64,000 nt of DNA from Blastococcus mobilis (GCF_900188025.1 NZ_FZNO01000001.1:248001-312000), one strand, 5' to 3'; positions 42,615 to 51,894 are shown, counted from the stretch's first letter. Numbers and translations: made by a program. Notes: generated by a model from the sequence alone, not told the origin.

Positions 42615-43337
42615 TCACGGCGGTCGCCAGGAGTGCCGACGAAGCAGTGCCGGCGCCGCGCCTCTCGTCGCGAGGGTCGCCACCCGCGCGCCCGGGACGG
42701 GCAGCTCGACCAGCGACCACGCGGCGGGAGGCCTGGCCGCCGGCGGCCAGAGCGACCAGGCGGTCGTCCCGTCGCGGGACACGGCGACGTGGTACGGCGA
42801 GGCTCCGAGGCCCACGCCGGTCGCCTTGAGGCAGGCCTCCTTCGCCGTCCACAGACGGAGGAAGGCCACGTGGCGCGGCCCCGGCGGCAGGACGGCCAGG
42901 GTCGCCTGCTCGCCCGGCCGGAGCACCTGGTGCCCGAGGACGTCCACGTCGACGGAGCGGTCGATGGACTCCAGGTCCACGCCGATCTCGACGTGGCGAG
43001 AGACGGCGACGAGCGCCAGGTCCCGGCTGTGGCTGATGCTGAAGTGCAGCGGTGCCGGGAGCCCCAGCAGGACCGGCTTCCCACCGGGCGGCCGTGCGAT
43101 CTCCAGCCGGGCCGGGTCGGTGTCCAGCTGCGCGGCCAGAACATCCCGGAGGACCCCCCGCGCCACCAGCCGGTTCCGGCGGCGCCCGGGGTCGAGCAGG
43201 CGCCCCGCCCGCTCCCGCTCCGCCGGGGAGCAGGAGCGGGCCAGCGCCTCGGCCCGGGCGGGTGGCTGGTCGAGGCGGGCGAGCCAGACGTCGACCACTA
43301 CCACGCCCGCCGCTGCGTCCCGACGGTCGTGCTGCAC
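42615..43337 (-). CDS. Sfp-type 4'-phosphopantetheinyl transferase
   Basis: A 240-residue enzyme that moves phosphopantetheine from CoA onto the Ser of carrier proteins. The magnesium-binding motif GVDLESIDR is near residues 118-126, and WTAKEACLKATGVGL near 163-177 is the second signature. The N-terminal FSISHSRDLALVAV is the usual CoA-binding strand. The length and two-domain form match Sfp rather than AcpS. The GTG at 43337 is ten bases past the synthase stop, so it is in the same operon and most likely primes its two carrier domains (Ser420 and Ser536 of the upstream protein). Confidence 0.95.
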   Translation of the reverse strand: MQHDRRDAAAGVVVVDVWLARLDQPPARAEALARSCSPAERERAGRLLDPGRRRNRLVARGVLRDVLAAQLDTDPARLEIARPPGGKPVLLGLPAPLHFSISHSRDLALVAVSRHVEIGVDLESIDRSVDVDVLGHQVLRPGEQATLAVLPPGPRHVAFLRLWTAKEACLKATGVGLGASPYHVAVSRDGTTAWSLWPPAARPPAAWSLVELPVPGARVATLATRGAAPALLRRHSWRPP

Positions 43338-43347
43338 CGCTTCCGCC

Positions 43348-46300
43348 TCAGACCCGGTCGGGCGCCGGACGTCCCCCGACGGGCGACCGCTCCTGCCCCG
43401 GCGGCAGGTCCCGGTGGGCGCCCGTGGCCGGGTCGACCAGGCCGACGGTCGCCACCGTGGTGCCCTCGATCCGGGCCAGGACCCGGCCGTCAGGAGTGGC
43501 CGCCACCCACCGCCCGGTCCCGGCGCCGGACGCGCCCGGCGCCGGAGGCGTGTGGTGGAGCTCGATCGACCCGTAGCGGGTGCTCAAGGCGATGTCGTTG
43601 CCCGGTTCGTACAGGTCGATCCGGCCGATGCCCGTCGGGGCCGCGAGGGCCCGGAACCCGTCCCCGGCGTCGTAGAGCATGCCCACCCGGAGCAGCCCGT
43701 CCAGCAGGAGCGTGGGCACGAGGAAGGTCCGGAAGACCGGGTCGTCCTCGGGGACCCGCAGCGCGAAGGTGGCCCGGGCACCGTGCTCGTGGAGCCGAGC
43801 GCCCTCGTTGACGTCGAACACCCCGGACAGGCGCAGCCACGGGTTGGGCACCAGGTAGGGATCCCTCGTGGGCGGCCCGTCGCCCGCCGGGTCCCACCGC
43901 TCCCAGCGAGGAGCCGCCGGGAACCTGTCCCGGAGCCGGACGACGACGCTGAAGTGCGGGCGGTCGACCGCGATCACTCGTCCGCCCGGGGCGATGACGT
44001 CCGTCGTCACCGTCACCCGCACGAGGGTCTGCTCCTCGTCGGAGCCGATGACGAGTGCCCGGATCCGCTTCGTCGCGGGCCGTCCGGGGTGCAGCCGGAG
44101 GAAGGCCGAGAACGTGAGGTCGGAGAAGCCGACGACGACCCGGTCCGGGACGAGGACCCGGGCGGCCTCGGCCGCCGCCTCGGTGACGAACGTTCCCGGC
44201 AGGGTCGGCTGGCCCTTCGCCAGGTGCTGGGCGAGGTACGGATCCCGCTCGAGGTCGAACTCCCGGACGACGACCAGCTCCTGATCGCTCCGGAACTCCT
44301 CTCGCCCGAGGTAGAAGCGGCCGACGGGGGCAGCCGGCTCCACCCGCGGAGCCGGACCGGCGAGGGCGGCGGAGGGTGGCAGCTGCACCTGCTCCGGTGT
44401 CAGGCCGAGCATCACCAGCTCGCCGTCACCCATGAGGACGGGGAAGGCGGCGTGGTCCGGCTGGTCCAGCTCGCGGATGAAGTGCCCGATGCCCTCCTCG
44501 GTGCTCATCGACGACAGCGTGTTCAGCCGGAAGAGCAGCGAGCGCATGATCGGGCTCGCGCCGAAGCCCACGTCCCGCCAGAGGTTCCACCCGATGGCGA
44601 ACTCCTCGTGGCCCAGGGCCGAGGAGTACGTCGACGCGGTGGCGAGGAAGTCGTTCGCCGCGGCGTAGTCCACCTCCCCTGGTTGTCCTCGGAAGCCGAT
44701 CAGCGAGCTGAAGTTGCACCACAGGGCGGGGCGCCGGTCGCCGAAGGCCCGCCGGAGGTTCTGGTATGCCTCGACCTTGAGGTCGCGCACCGCCCGGAAG
44801 TCCTCCAACGACTTGGTGCGCAGCAGGCTGGCCCGGTTGATGCCGGCCGCGTTCACCACGAGGTCCACGCGGTCCTCGCTCTCGAGCACCTGTCGCACGG
44901 CGGCGTCGACCTGCGCGGAGTCGCGGACGTCGCACGTGAGGAAGTGGACGCGCCCGCCGGTGAGCCGGGCCATCTCGTCGAGGTTGCGCCGCGCCTCCAG
45001 GCCCCTGGTCAGGCGGGCGTAGGCCCGGTTCCCCTCGGCGACCGTCAGGTCTGGGTTCCGCTCGCGGGACTGACGCAGGTAGTCGACCCGGCTCGGCAGC
45101 GACTCCACCTGCGGACCCGGGGCCTGGCTGCCCAGGACGTAGATGGTCGGGCGGTAGCGGCGGGCGAGCTCCTTGAGGATCTCCGCCGTGATGCCCCGGG
45201 ATCCGCCGGCGGCGAGCACCACGGAACGCTCGTCGAGCCGGGCGACGGCCGTCGGAGGATCGACGCGCTGGACATGGATGACCTTGCGGACCTCGTCGTC
45301 GTACACGGCCAGGGGAAGCAGCCGCCGGACTCGCGACTCGAGCTCGGCCTGCCGCACGGCGAACCGGGGGTCGCGGCTGCCGGTGGCCACGGTGAACACG
45401 GTGACCTCGGGCAGCTCGAGCGCCGTCGACTTCACGAGACCGGTGAACAATCCGGCGAACGGATGCAGCTGGCCTCGGGTCACCGCGCCCAGCAGCGACG
45501 CGACCACCGAGCCGCCGGGGACCTCGATGTCGTCGGCGAGGGCCTGCAGCGCGAGGAACACCAGGTCGTGCAGGGCCAGCAGCCCGTCGGCCGGAGCGTC
45601 GAGCGCCGCCTCCGCGTCGGCGTGCGCGGTCAGATCCGTGAGGACCCGCACGTGCCGGGGACGGGTGGGCAGGGCATCGAGCGCGGTCCGGACCGCCGCC
45701 GCGGACAGCTCCTCGACCTGCCGCCGCCCCGGCCCGGGCACCGCGACCGGGCGGGTCGACAGCACCATGGGTGGGCTCTCGGCGTCCACGGCGTCGACCA
45801 GACTCGCGTCGTCGGTCAGGACCAGGGTGTCCGGGGGGAGGAACGGGAGTTCCGTCCCGGAGCCGCGCGCCTCGGTGAGGGCTTGGGGCTGCAGGGTGAT
45901 GACGTGCCTGCGGACCGCCGCCGCCGACGGCTCCGGCTCACTCCTGTCCGGGCCCGGTGCCGCGGTGTCGGCCGGAACCTCGGCCCGGTCCGCGGCCGGT
46001 GCGGCCTCGCGCGGGTCGAAGGCGGGCTTGGCCAGCCGGATGGAGACGGGCGGGGCCCCGCCGCGGTCCGTGCACCGGACCGTCGCCTCCGTGCTGTCCG
46101 AGACGAGAGCTCGCAGCAGGCCGACGGCCCCGTCGGCCCCGAGGTAGGACGGTGCTCCCGGCACTCCGGGACCCACCTCGACGACCTCCCCGTCGACACC
46201 CGACCGGGGCTGCGCACCGACGGCATAGCCGGTGACGAAGCCGAGTACCGGCAGGCCGTGCTCGCGCGCGGTCCCCTCGCGCATCAGGGCGAACATGACC

Positions 46301-49263
46301 GCGCCCTCGCGCAGCGGATCGGGCCGGTCGAGGTCCAGCATCTCGGCCATGTACGGGCCGGCGTTGCCGTTCACCCCGACGACGAGCGCGACGTCCAGGT
46401 CACCGGTGCGGAGGTACTTGCTCGCGGTGTCGACCGCCGTCAGGGTGGCGGCCGGGCCCGTGTCGACCGTCATGTTGAGCCCCTGCAGGCCGATGTAGTT
46501 CGTGACCCGCGCGGGAATGACGTTCGGCATGATCCCCGGGCACGAGTCCTCGTTCGCCGGCGGCACGAGTGCACGCGCCTGGGCGGCCGCCCTTTCGAAC
46601 GCCCGGCGCGCACCGTCCCCCGCCGACGTGGCCAGCAGCTCCCGCAGCGGGTCCAGGTAGCAGCGCAGGGCGTAGAGCACGCCGTTGCGGGTCGGGCCCA
46701 TGTGACCGGCGAAGACGCCGGTCAGCTCTCGGTGCGCGTCCAGGGCGCCCCCCAGTTGCTCCCGCACGTCGAACATGCACTCCAGCAACATCAGCTGGCA
46801 GCGGTCCACCGTCCGCAGGCTGCTCGGTGGGATCCGCACCCGCTGGAACGACGGCAGCGGGTAGTGGTCGCCGAAGCCCGCTCGCGGTTCCGCGCCGCTC
46901 CCACGCGCCCACTCCCGCACCTCGGACCGGCCGGCCAGTCCGGGCAGGTGCGCGGACCAGGCGACGACCGCCACCCGTTCCTGCGCGTGCGGGAGGACCA
47001 CGGGCTCGCGTCGCTGCCCGACGTACTCCTCCAGCAGCGCGTGGGCGTTGGTGCCGCCGAAGCCGAAGCCCGAGACGGACACGGTCCGGGGCCGGTCCGA
47101 TCGGCGGGGCCAGGGCACCGGCTCCCTCGGGATCACCAGCTGCGAGTCCTCGAGCGCGAACGCCTGCGGGGCCTGCTCGAACCGGTGCTGCCGGGGGATC
47201 GTGGAGTGCTGGAGGGCCAGCAGCGCCTCGATCACCGAGACCACGCCCGCCGCCCAGCCGGTGTGGCCGATGAGGGCCTTGTTGGACGTCAGCATGATCG
47301 GCCGGCCCGTGGGGAGGGATTCCCGCAGCGTGGTGATCTCGGCGAGGTCGCCGGCCGGGGTGCCGGTCGCGTGCGCGATGACCCAGTCGACGTGGTCCGC
47401 CCGTGCACCCGGTGCGGCCATGGCGCGCTCGACGGCCAGGCGCTGCCCGGCCGAGTTCGGCGCGTAGATGGCCTTGCCCTTGCCGTCCGCGGACGTCCCG
47501 ACGGTGCGGACGACCCCCAGCACGCGGTCTCCGTCCGCCAGCGCCCGGCTCAGGCGCTTGAGAACCACGACGCCGGCGCCGTCGGAGAACAGGACGCCGT
47601 CGGCCGAGCGGTCCAGCGACCGGACGACCCCCGTCGCCGACAGCCCGTGCAGCTTGGAGAACAACACCCCGCCCCGAGGAGCGAGGGCGAACGCCCCACC
47701 GCAGACGGCGACGTCGCACTCGCCGAGCAGGAGGCTCTTGAGCCCGATGTCGATCGTGTAGAGGGAGGACGAGCAGGCCGTGTCGACCACGTACACCCGG
47801 CTCTGCTCCGGCAGCAGATCCATCATCGCGTTGCGCGCGACCCCGTACGGGAAGTAGTCGGCGGCGTTGCCGCGGCCTCGCCACAGGTGCTGACGGAGGA
47901 CACGCTCGACCTCGGCCTCGGGGGTGTCCGCAGCGTCGTCCCCGGGGTCGGCACCCGCTGCGCCCGCGAGGCACTGACCGGCGGCGGCCAGCACGCTCGC
48001 CTCCTCGAGGTGCTGGCTGCCGTCCGCGGTGTAGCCCACGGCGAAGACCACGCGGTCGACCTCGCGGCGGGTGACGCCGCGCAGAGCCTGGTGCAGCGAG
48101 TGGCGCAGCCACTGGGTCGTGTACTCGTCCCCGACCCGCCCCTCCGCGATCTCCTCGGCCAGGTCGGGGTCCGGCACGAAGCCCTCGATGAAGCCGGCGC
48201 GCGCCTGGTAGGACTTGTCCTCCGCGCTCTTGTCCGGGGATCCGAAGCCGCTGGTCTTCCAGCGGTCCTGGGGAGGATCGACGAAGCGCTCGGCGCCGTC
48301 CACCATTTGCTGCCAGTACTCGGCCGGGCTGTTCGCCCCGGGCACGGCCAGCCCCATTCCCACCACGACCACCGGGTCGTCCTCGGGCACCGATGGGTCG
48401 GACACGGGAGTTACGCCGTCGGGGGGCTGAGCCGTCCGGCTCTCCGGCGTGGCGTCGAGGGTGCGAGCCGGCGGCGTCGACGGCCCGGGGGGCGACGACG
48501 GCACGGCGTGGGCCGAGCCGAGCCCGCCGTCCGCCAGGACGACCTGACCCGTCACCCAGCGGGACAGGTCGGACGTCAGGAAGGTCACCACGCCCACGAG
48601 ATCCGCGGGTTCGGCGGTCCGGCCCGGGGGGGTGCCGGCCGCCAAGCCCTGCCGCGGCTCGTCAGCCGGGGGGACGCGGTCGGCGACGTCACCCCGGGCG
48701 AGGCCGCAGGAGGCGGTGTTCACGCGGATGCCGAGCGGTCCGTACTGGGCAGCCAGGTGCCGCGTGAGCGCCTCCACGCCCGCCTGGGCCGTGCCCGTCA
48801 CGAGCTGGTCGTCGAGGCGCCCGGCCCCGATCGGGGAGACGTTGACGATCGTGCCGCCGCCCCGGGAGGCCATCAGGGGCGCGGCCCGCCGGGCGCACCG
48901 GAAGCTGCCGACCAGGGTCGTGTCGAGGGCGTTCGCGAAGTGCTCCGGGGTGCCGTCCGCCGGCGGGCCGGGCGAGTGCGAAGCGGCGTCGATCACCAGG
49001 ATGTCGAGGCCGCCGAAGCGCGACTCCACCTCGTCGAAGAGGCGGTCCACCTGGTCCTGGCCGTCCAGCGAGGCGCGGATAACCTCGACCCGCACACCCG
49101 TCTCGCGCACCAGCTGGTCCCGGGTCTCCTCGGCCTGCTCGTAGGAGTGGAGGCAGCTCAGGGCGATGTCCGCACCGCGTCGGGCGAGGGAGCGGGCGAT
49201 CTCCCGGCCGACGCCCTTCCCGGCGCCCGTGACGAGGGCGGTCTTGCCGACGAGGTCGTTCAC
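43348..49263 (-). CDS. Multidomain synthase: SDR, ketosynthase, chain-length-factor-like KS, ketoreductase, dehydratase
   Basis: A 1971-residue iterative-type synthase. Residues 1-250 are a short-chain reductase like FabL enoyl reductase (TGAGKGVGREI at 13-23), with the catalytic Tyr and Lys replaced. 297-750 is an intact ketosynthase: Cys497 (DTACSSSL), His631 and His667. 764-1090 is a second KS-like domain with Pro937 where the Cys should be, so it is chain-length-factor-like. 1345-1620 is a ketoreductase (AAGGSRGITAEIL; Tyr1533 in VDYAAANDF). 1650-1960 is a double-hotdog dehydratase with His1680 and Asp1855. Acyltransferase and carrier domains are in the upstream protein. The KS-CLF pairing is like PUFA synthases and HglE-type enzymes. 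There is no thioesterase. The GTG start overlaps the upstream stop (GTGA). Confidence 0.93.
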   Translation of the reverse strand: MNDLVGKTALVTGAGKGVGREIARSLARRGADIALSCLHSYEQAEETRDQLVRETGVRVEVIRASLDGQDQVDRLFDEVESRFGGLDILVIDAASHSPGPPADGTPEHFANALDTTLVGSFRCARRAAPLMASRGGGTIVNVSPIGAGRLDDQLVTGTAQAGVEALTRHLAAQYGPLGIRVNTASCGLARGDVADRVPPADEPRQGLAAGTPPGRTAEPADLVGVVTFLTSDLSRWVTGQVVLADGGLGSAHAVPSSPPGPSTPPARTLDATPESRTAQPPDGVTPVSDPSVPEDDPVVVVGMGLAVPGANSPAEYWQQMVDGAERFVDPPQDRWKTSGFGSPDKSAEDKSYQARAGFIEGFVPDPDLAEEIAEGRVGDEYTTQWLRHSLHQALRGVTRREVDRVVFAVGYTADGSQHLEEASVLAAAGQCLAGAAGADPGDDAADTPEAEVERVLRQHLWRGRGNAADYFPYGVARNAMMDLLPEQSRVYVVDTACSSSLYTIDIGLKSLLLGECDVAVCGGAFALAPRGGVLFSKLHGLSATGVVRSLDRSADGVLFSDGAGVVVLKRLSRALADGDRVLGVVRTVGTSADGKGKAIYAPNSAGQRLAVERAMAAPGARADHVDWVIAHATGTPAGDLAEITTLRESLPTGRPIMLTSNKALIGHTGWAAGVVSVIEALLALQHSTIPRQHRFEQAPQAFALEDSQLVIPREPVPWPRRSDRPRTVSVSGFGFGGTNAHALLEEYVGQRREPVVLPHAQERVAVVAWSAHLPGLAGRSEVREWARGSGAEPRAGFGDHYPLPSFQRVRIPPSSLRTVDRCQLMLLECMFDVREQLGGALDAHRELTGVFAGHMGPTRNGVLYALRCYLDPLRELLATSAGDGARRAFERAAAQARALVPPANEDSCPGIMPNVIPARVTNYIGLQGLNMTVDTGPAATLTAVDTASKYLRTGDLDVALVVGVNGNAGPYMAEMLDLDRPDPLREGAVMFALMREGTAREHGLPVLGFVTGYAVGAQPRSGVDGEVVEVGPGVPGAPSYLGADGAVGLLRALVSDSTEATVRCTDRGGAPPVSIRLAKPAFDPREAAPAADRAEVPADTAAPGPDRSEPEPSAAAVRRHVITLQPQALTEARGSGTELPFLPPDTLVLTDDASLVDAVDAESPPMVLSTRPVAVPGPGRRQVEELSAAAVRTALDALPTRPRHVRVLTDLTAHADAEAALDAPADGLLALHDLVFLALQALADDIEVPGGSVVASLLGAVTRGQLHPFAGLFTGLVKSTALELPEVTVFTVATGSRDPRFAVRQAELESRVRRLLPLAVYDDEVRKVIHVQRVDPPTAVARLDERSVVLAAGGSRGITAEILKELARRYRPTIYVLGSQAPGPQVESLPSRVDYLRQSRERNPDLTVAEGNRAYARLTRGLEARRNLDEMARLTGGRVHFLTCDVRDSAQVDAAVRQVLESEDRVDLVVNAAGINRASLLRTKSLEDFRAVRDLKVEAYQNLRRAFGDRRPALWCNFSSLIGFRGQPGEVDYAAANDFLATASTYSSALGHEEFAIGWNLWRDVGFGASPIMRSLLFRLNTLSSMSTEEGIGHFIRELDQPDHAAFPVLMGDGELVMLGLTPEQVQLPPSAALAGPAPRVEPAAPVGRFYLGREEFRSDQELVVVREFDLERDPYLAQHLAKGQPTLPGTFVTEAAAEAARVLVPDRVVVGFSDLTFSAFLRLHPGRPATKRIRALVIGSDEEQTLVRVTVTTDVIAPGGRVIAVDRPHFSVVVRLRDRFPAAPRWERWDPAGDGPPTRDPYLVPNPWLRLSGVFDVNEGARLHEHGARATFALRVPEDDPVFRTFLVPTLLLDGLLRVGMLYDAGDGFRALAAPTGIGRIDLYEPGNDIALSTRYGSIELHHTPPAPGASGAGTGRWVAATPDGRVLARIEGTTVATVGLVDPATGAHRDLPPGQERSPVGGRPAPDRV

Positions 49264-51038
49264 GCGGCACTCCTCTGATCGATGAGGGTGGGGGAGGTCT
49301 CGACGAGCAGCGACCAGACGAGGTCGACGACCTTGCCGAGGGTGTCGAAGTCGGTGAGGCGGAGCCCCTCGCGGCGGGGTGGCAGGTCGTAGCGTTCGAC
49401 GGTGCGGGCGAACAGCTCGGTCTGCTTGACGGAGTCCACGCCGAGGTCGGCTTCGAGTTCGACGTCGTCGGTGAAGACCTCGGCGGGGTACTCGAGGGCC
49501 TCGGCGTAGAAGGCCTGGAGCTCGGCGAACAGCTGCTGGCGGCTGGTGGGCCGGGTGGGCTGGTCCCCGGCCCGGGCGGCGGGTGCCTGCGGCGGGACGG
49601 TAGGCGGGGCGGGCTCGGCGACCCGCGGCGCGGGGACCTCGACGCGGGTGGGCAGCAGCGACCAGACGAGGTCGACGACCTTGCCGAGGGTGTCGAAGTC
49701 GGTGAGGCGGAGCCCCTCGCGGCGGGGTGGCAGGTCGTAGCGTTCGACGGTGCGGGCGAACAGCTCGGTCTGCTTGACGGAGTCCACGCCGAGGTCGGCT
49801 TCGAGTTCGACGTCGTCGGTGAAGACCTCGGCGGGGTACTCGAGGGCCTCGGCGTAGAAGGCCTGGAGCTCGGCGAACAGCTGCTGGCGGCTGATGGGCC
49901 GGGTGGGCTGGTCCCCGGGCCGGGCGGCGGGTGCGGGCGGCGGGACGGTGGGCGGCGCAGGCTCGGCGGCGCGCGGCGCGGGGATGCCGACCGGCTGCCG
50001 GAACGGCACCGGCTCCGTCGGCTCGGCGGTCACTGCGCCGTCGGCGTCCGCGGCCCCGCGGGGGGCGGACGTGGCTGCACCGGCGGCGAGGGCTTCGGCC
50101 GCTGCGGTCAGGCCGGCGCCCGGCCCGCCGCGTGCCATGAGAGCGCTGACGGCCTCGACCCGCTCGGCGCACTGGGGGACCAGGCCGGTCAGGATGGAGC
50201 CCGCACCGCTCTCGACGAAGAGGCTGTTCCCGGCCGCGCGCAGTTGCCGCACCGCCGCCGCGAAGGCGACGCGGCGGGTCAGGTGCGAGGCGAGGAGTTC
50301 GAGGACGTCGTCGCCGCCCTCGTAGAAGCGGCCGAGGATGGGTGAGTAGACGGGGACGGTGGGCTCGCCTGCCGGCAGTCCCCGCAGCCGCGTGGTGAAG
50401 GTCGAGCTCGCCTCCGCGAGCAACGGGCTGTGGAAGGGGTACGGAGCCCTGAGGGGCACGACGCTGACGCCGAGGCTTCGGCCGAGTGCCGCGACCACCT
50501 CCAGGGTCGCGGCCGATCCGGAGACGATCGTCTGCAGCGGCGCGTTCTCGCAGGCGACCGCGGCCTGGGGGTCGTCGATCAGCGCGAGGATCCGCTCGGC
50601 GCGCCGGGCGTCGCAGCCGAGCGCCACCATGCCGCCGTCGAAGCCGCCGGCCGCGAGGACGGCGCTGCGGTGCGCGACCACCCGGGCGCCGGTCTCGATG
50701 CTGAAGGCGCCGCCTGCGGCGAGCGCGGCGATCTCGCCGAGGCTGTGCCCCGCGAGCACGGAGGGGACGGCGCCGGATTCGACGAGCATGGTGTGGACGC
50801 CCACCGACAGGCCGTAGATGGCGAGCTGCAGGGTCTGCGGCGCCCGGTCGAGGAGGTCGTCCAACGACGGTGGCTGGTCGGCGAGGAGGACGTCGCTGAC
50901 GCCGGCGGCACCCGCAGCAGCGGCACCGCGGTCGACCTCGGCGTACACCGGGGCGACGTGGGGGAACGCGCGGGCCAGATCGCGAGCGGCCTCCGGCCGG
51001 TAGGACCCCTGGCCGGGGAAGAGCACAACTCCGGGCAA
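49260..51038 (-). CDS. Acyltransferase with two tandem acyl carrier domains
   Basis: A 592-residue protein. The malonyl-type acyltransferase occupies residues 1-300 (LFPGQGSY at 6-13; Ser99 in AGHSLGE; His203 in PYPFHSPLL). Two carrier domains follow at about 382-462 and 498-578, each with LGVDSVKQTE; the phosphopantetheine sites are Ser420 and Ser536. The carriers are more like those of PUFA synthases (LGIDSIKxxE) than modular PKSs. Pro-rich linkers separate them. The start is taken as TTG at 51038 because GGAG lies six bases upstream and the family begins there (LPGVVLFPGQ). It is the first gene of the synthase operon, with a CGTATCA element 182 bases upstream. Confidence 0.92.
   Translation of the reverse strand: MPGVVLFPGQGSYRPEAARDLARAFPHVAPVYAEVDRGAAAAGAAGVSDVLLADQPPSLDDLLDRAPQTLQLAIYGLSVGVHTMLVESGAVPSVLAGHSLGEIAALAAGGAFSIETGARVVAHRSAVLAAGGFDGGMVALGCDARRAERILALIDDPQAAVACENAPLQTIVSGSAATLEVVAALGRSLGVSVVPLRAPYPFHSPLLAEASSTFTTRLRGLPAGEPTVPVYSPILGRFYEGGDDVLELLASHLTRRVAFAAAVRQLRAAGNSLFVESGAGSILTGLVPQCAERVEAVSALMARGGPGAGLTAAAEALAAGAATSAPRGAADADGAVTAEPTEPVPFRQPVGIPAPRAAEPAPPTVPPPAPAARPGDQPTRPISRQQLFAELQAFYAEALEYPAEVFTDDVELEADLGVDSVKQTELFARTVERYDLPPRREGLRLTDFDTLGKVVDLVWSLLPTRVEVPAPRVAEPAPPTVPPQAPAARAGDQPTRPTSRQQLFAELQAFYAEALEYPAEVFTDDVELEADLGVDSVKQTELFARTVERYDLPPRREGLRLTDFDTLGKVVDLVWSLLVETSPTLIDQRSAA
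49306..49641 (-). repeat. Second carrier-domain repeat unit
   Basis: Direct repeat of 49654-49989 with a 348-base period. The first 240 bases (49306-49545 and 49654-49893) are identical, covering the whole carrier fold; the linker part has diverged slightly. Confidence 0.95.
49654..49989 (-). repeat. First carrier-domain repeat unit
   Basis: Partner of 49306-49641. Perfect identity at silent sites indicates recent duplication or gene conversion of the carrier domain. Confidence 0.95.
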
Positions 51039-51219
51039 GGCAAGCTCCAAGTCGTCGGAGAGATCGAGATGGCGAGCCCGGCAACGTGCCGCGGGCCGGG
51101 ACCTGCAGGGGATGCCGCGCTCCCGGCACCGTCCGTGGAGGCGGGACCGGGAGGGGCGGCGACGTGCTGCGAGGTGCCTCCGGCGGTGGCTCACCGATAA
51201 GAGCCGCCGGCGCGGGTGG

Positions 51220-51226
51220 TGATACG
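51220..51226 (-). promoter_or_regulatory. CGTATCA element upstream of the synthase operon
   Basis: Minus-strand CGTATCA, 182 bases before the TTG at 51038 of the acyltransferase-carrier gene. Confidence 0.45.
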
Positions 51227-51301
51227 CGGCCGGCGGGTCCGTGTCCTGGCGCGTCGTCAGATCGCGTCGGCGGCTGCGTCGCCGCGAACCCCCGACACGA
51301 C

Positions 51302-51338
51302 GCCGTCCGGAGGGGCCGGCAGGGCCCCTCCGGACGGC
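51302..51338 (-). terminator. Perfect 16-bp hairpin after the SRPBCC gene
   Basis: GCCGTCCGGAGGGGCC (51302-51317) pairs with GGCCCCTCCGGACGGC (51323-51338) around five bases. It begins 13 bases past the SRPBCC stop and shields the synthase promoter from read-through. Confidence 0.8.
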
Positions 51339-51351
51339 TCGTCGCCGTGGC

Positions 51352-51804
51352 TCAGGCCGCGGCTCCCGCATCGAACTGCTCGGCCAGGCGCTGCAGGTTC
51401 GCGCGAACCGTCCTCGACTGGGCACGCTCGACGACGGAGTCCGCGAAGCGCCCGAACACCCCGCCGAGACCGGATTCCGATTCCAGCCGGTAGCGCAGGC
51501 GGGTGCCTCCGTTCTCAGGTCGCAGGTCGTACGACACCGTGAAGGTCATCGGTCCCTCCACCGAGCGGCTGGTCATCCGGGCCGGGCGCTCGAGCTGCGT
51601 GGTCTGCGCCGTCCACTCGAACCGTCGCCCCATGACCTTGGTCGTTCCGCGCCAGTGCGTGCCGACCTCGAGGGGGCCGGGCTCGACCTGCTCCACGCTG
51701 ACCATCGAGGAGTCCCAGCGCGGAGCGTTCCCCGGGTCGCTGAGGTACTCGAAGACGGTCTCCGGTGGCGACGGGATGACGACATCGTGCTCGACCACAG
51801 GCAT
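51352..51804 (-). CDS. SRPBCC (polyketide cyclase/dehydrase type) protein
   Basis: A 150-residue START-like protein. It opens with VEHDVVIPSPPETVFEYLSD (residues 3-22), the typical first strand and helix, has GTHWRGTTKVMGRRFEWTAQ in the central sheet and ends in a long C-terminal helix (VVERAQSRTVRANLQRLAEQ). These proteins bind hydrophobic ligands in a deep cavity; some are aromatase/cyclases and many have unknown ligands. The ATG at 51804 follows AAAGGA. It is bounded by a strong terminator and lies upstream of the synthase operon, divergent from the MMPL gene with which it shares a palindromic GTATCA site. Acting on the synthase's product is plausible. Confidence 0.88.
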   Translation of the reverse strand: MPVVEHDVVIPSPPETVFEYLSDPGNAPRWDSSMVSVEQVEPGPLEVGTHWRGTTKVMGRRFEWTAQTTQLERPARMTSRSVEGPMTFTVSYDLRPENGGTRLRYRLESESGLGGVFGRFADSVVERAQSRTVRANLQRLAEQFDAGAAA

Positions 51805-51894
51805 GTCCTGTTCCTTTCCGTCCGCTCCGCCGCCGGGCGACGACGGGGGAGGGCGGGCGCCCTCGTGATCGAGGGAGGGATCGGGCCCGACCCC

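Noticed and set aside
42826-49278. A 2150-codon open frame on the plus strand across the synthase gene
   Set aside because: It is antisense to the synthase, has low-complexity Arg/Gly/Val-rich content and no recognisable domain. High GC keeps antisense frames open.
43348-51038. An enediyne-type PKS
   Set aside because: Enediyne synthases are a single KS-AT-ACP-KR-DH-transferase protein with a thioesterase partner; here AT and carriers are separate, a CLF-like domain is present, and no such thioesterase is seen.
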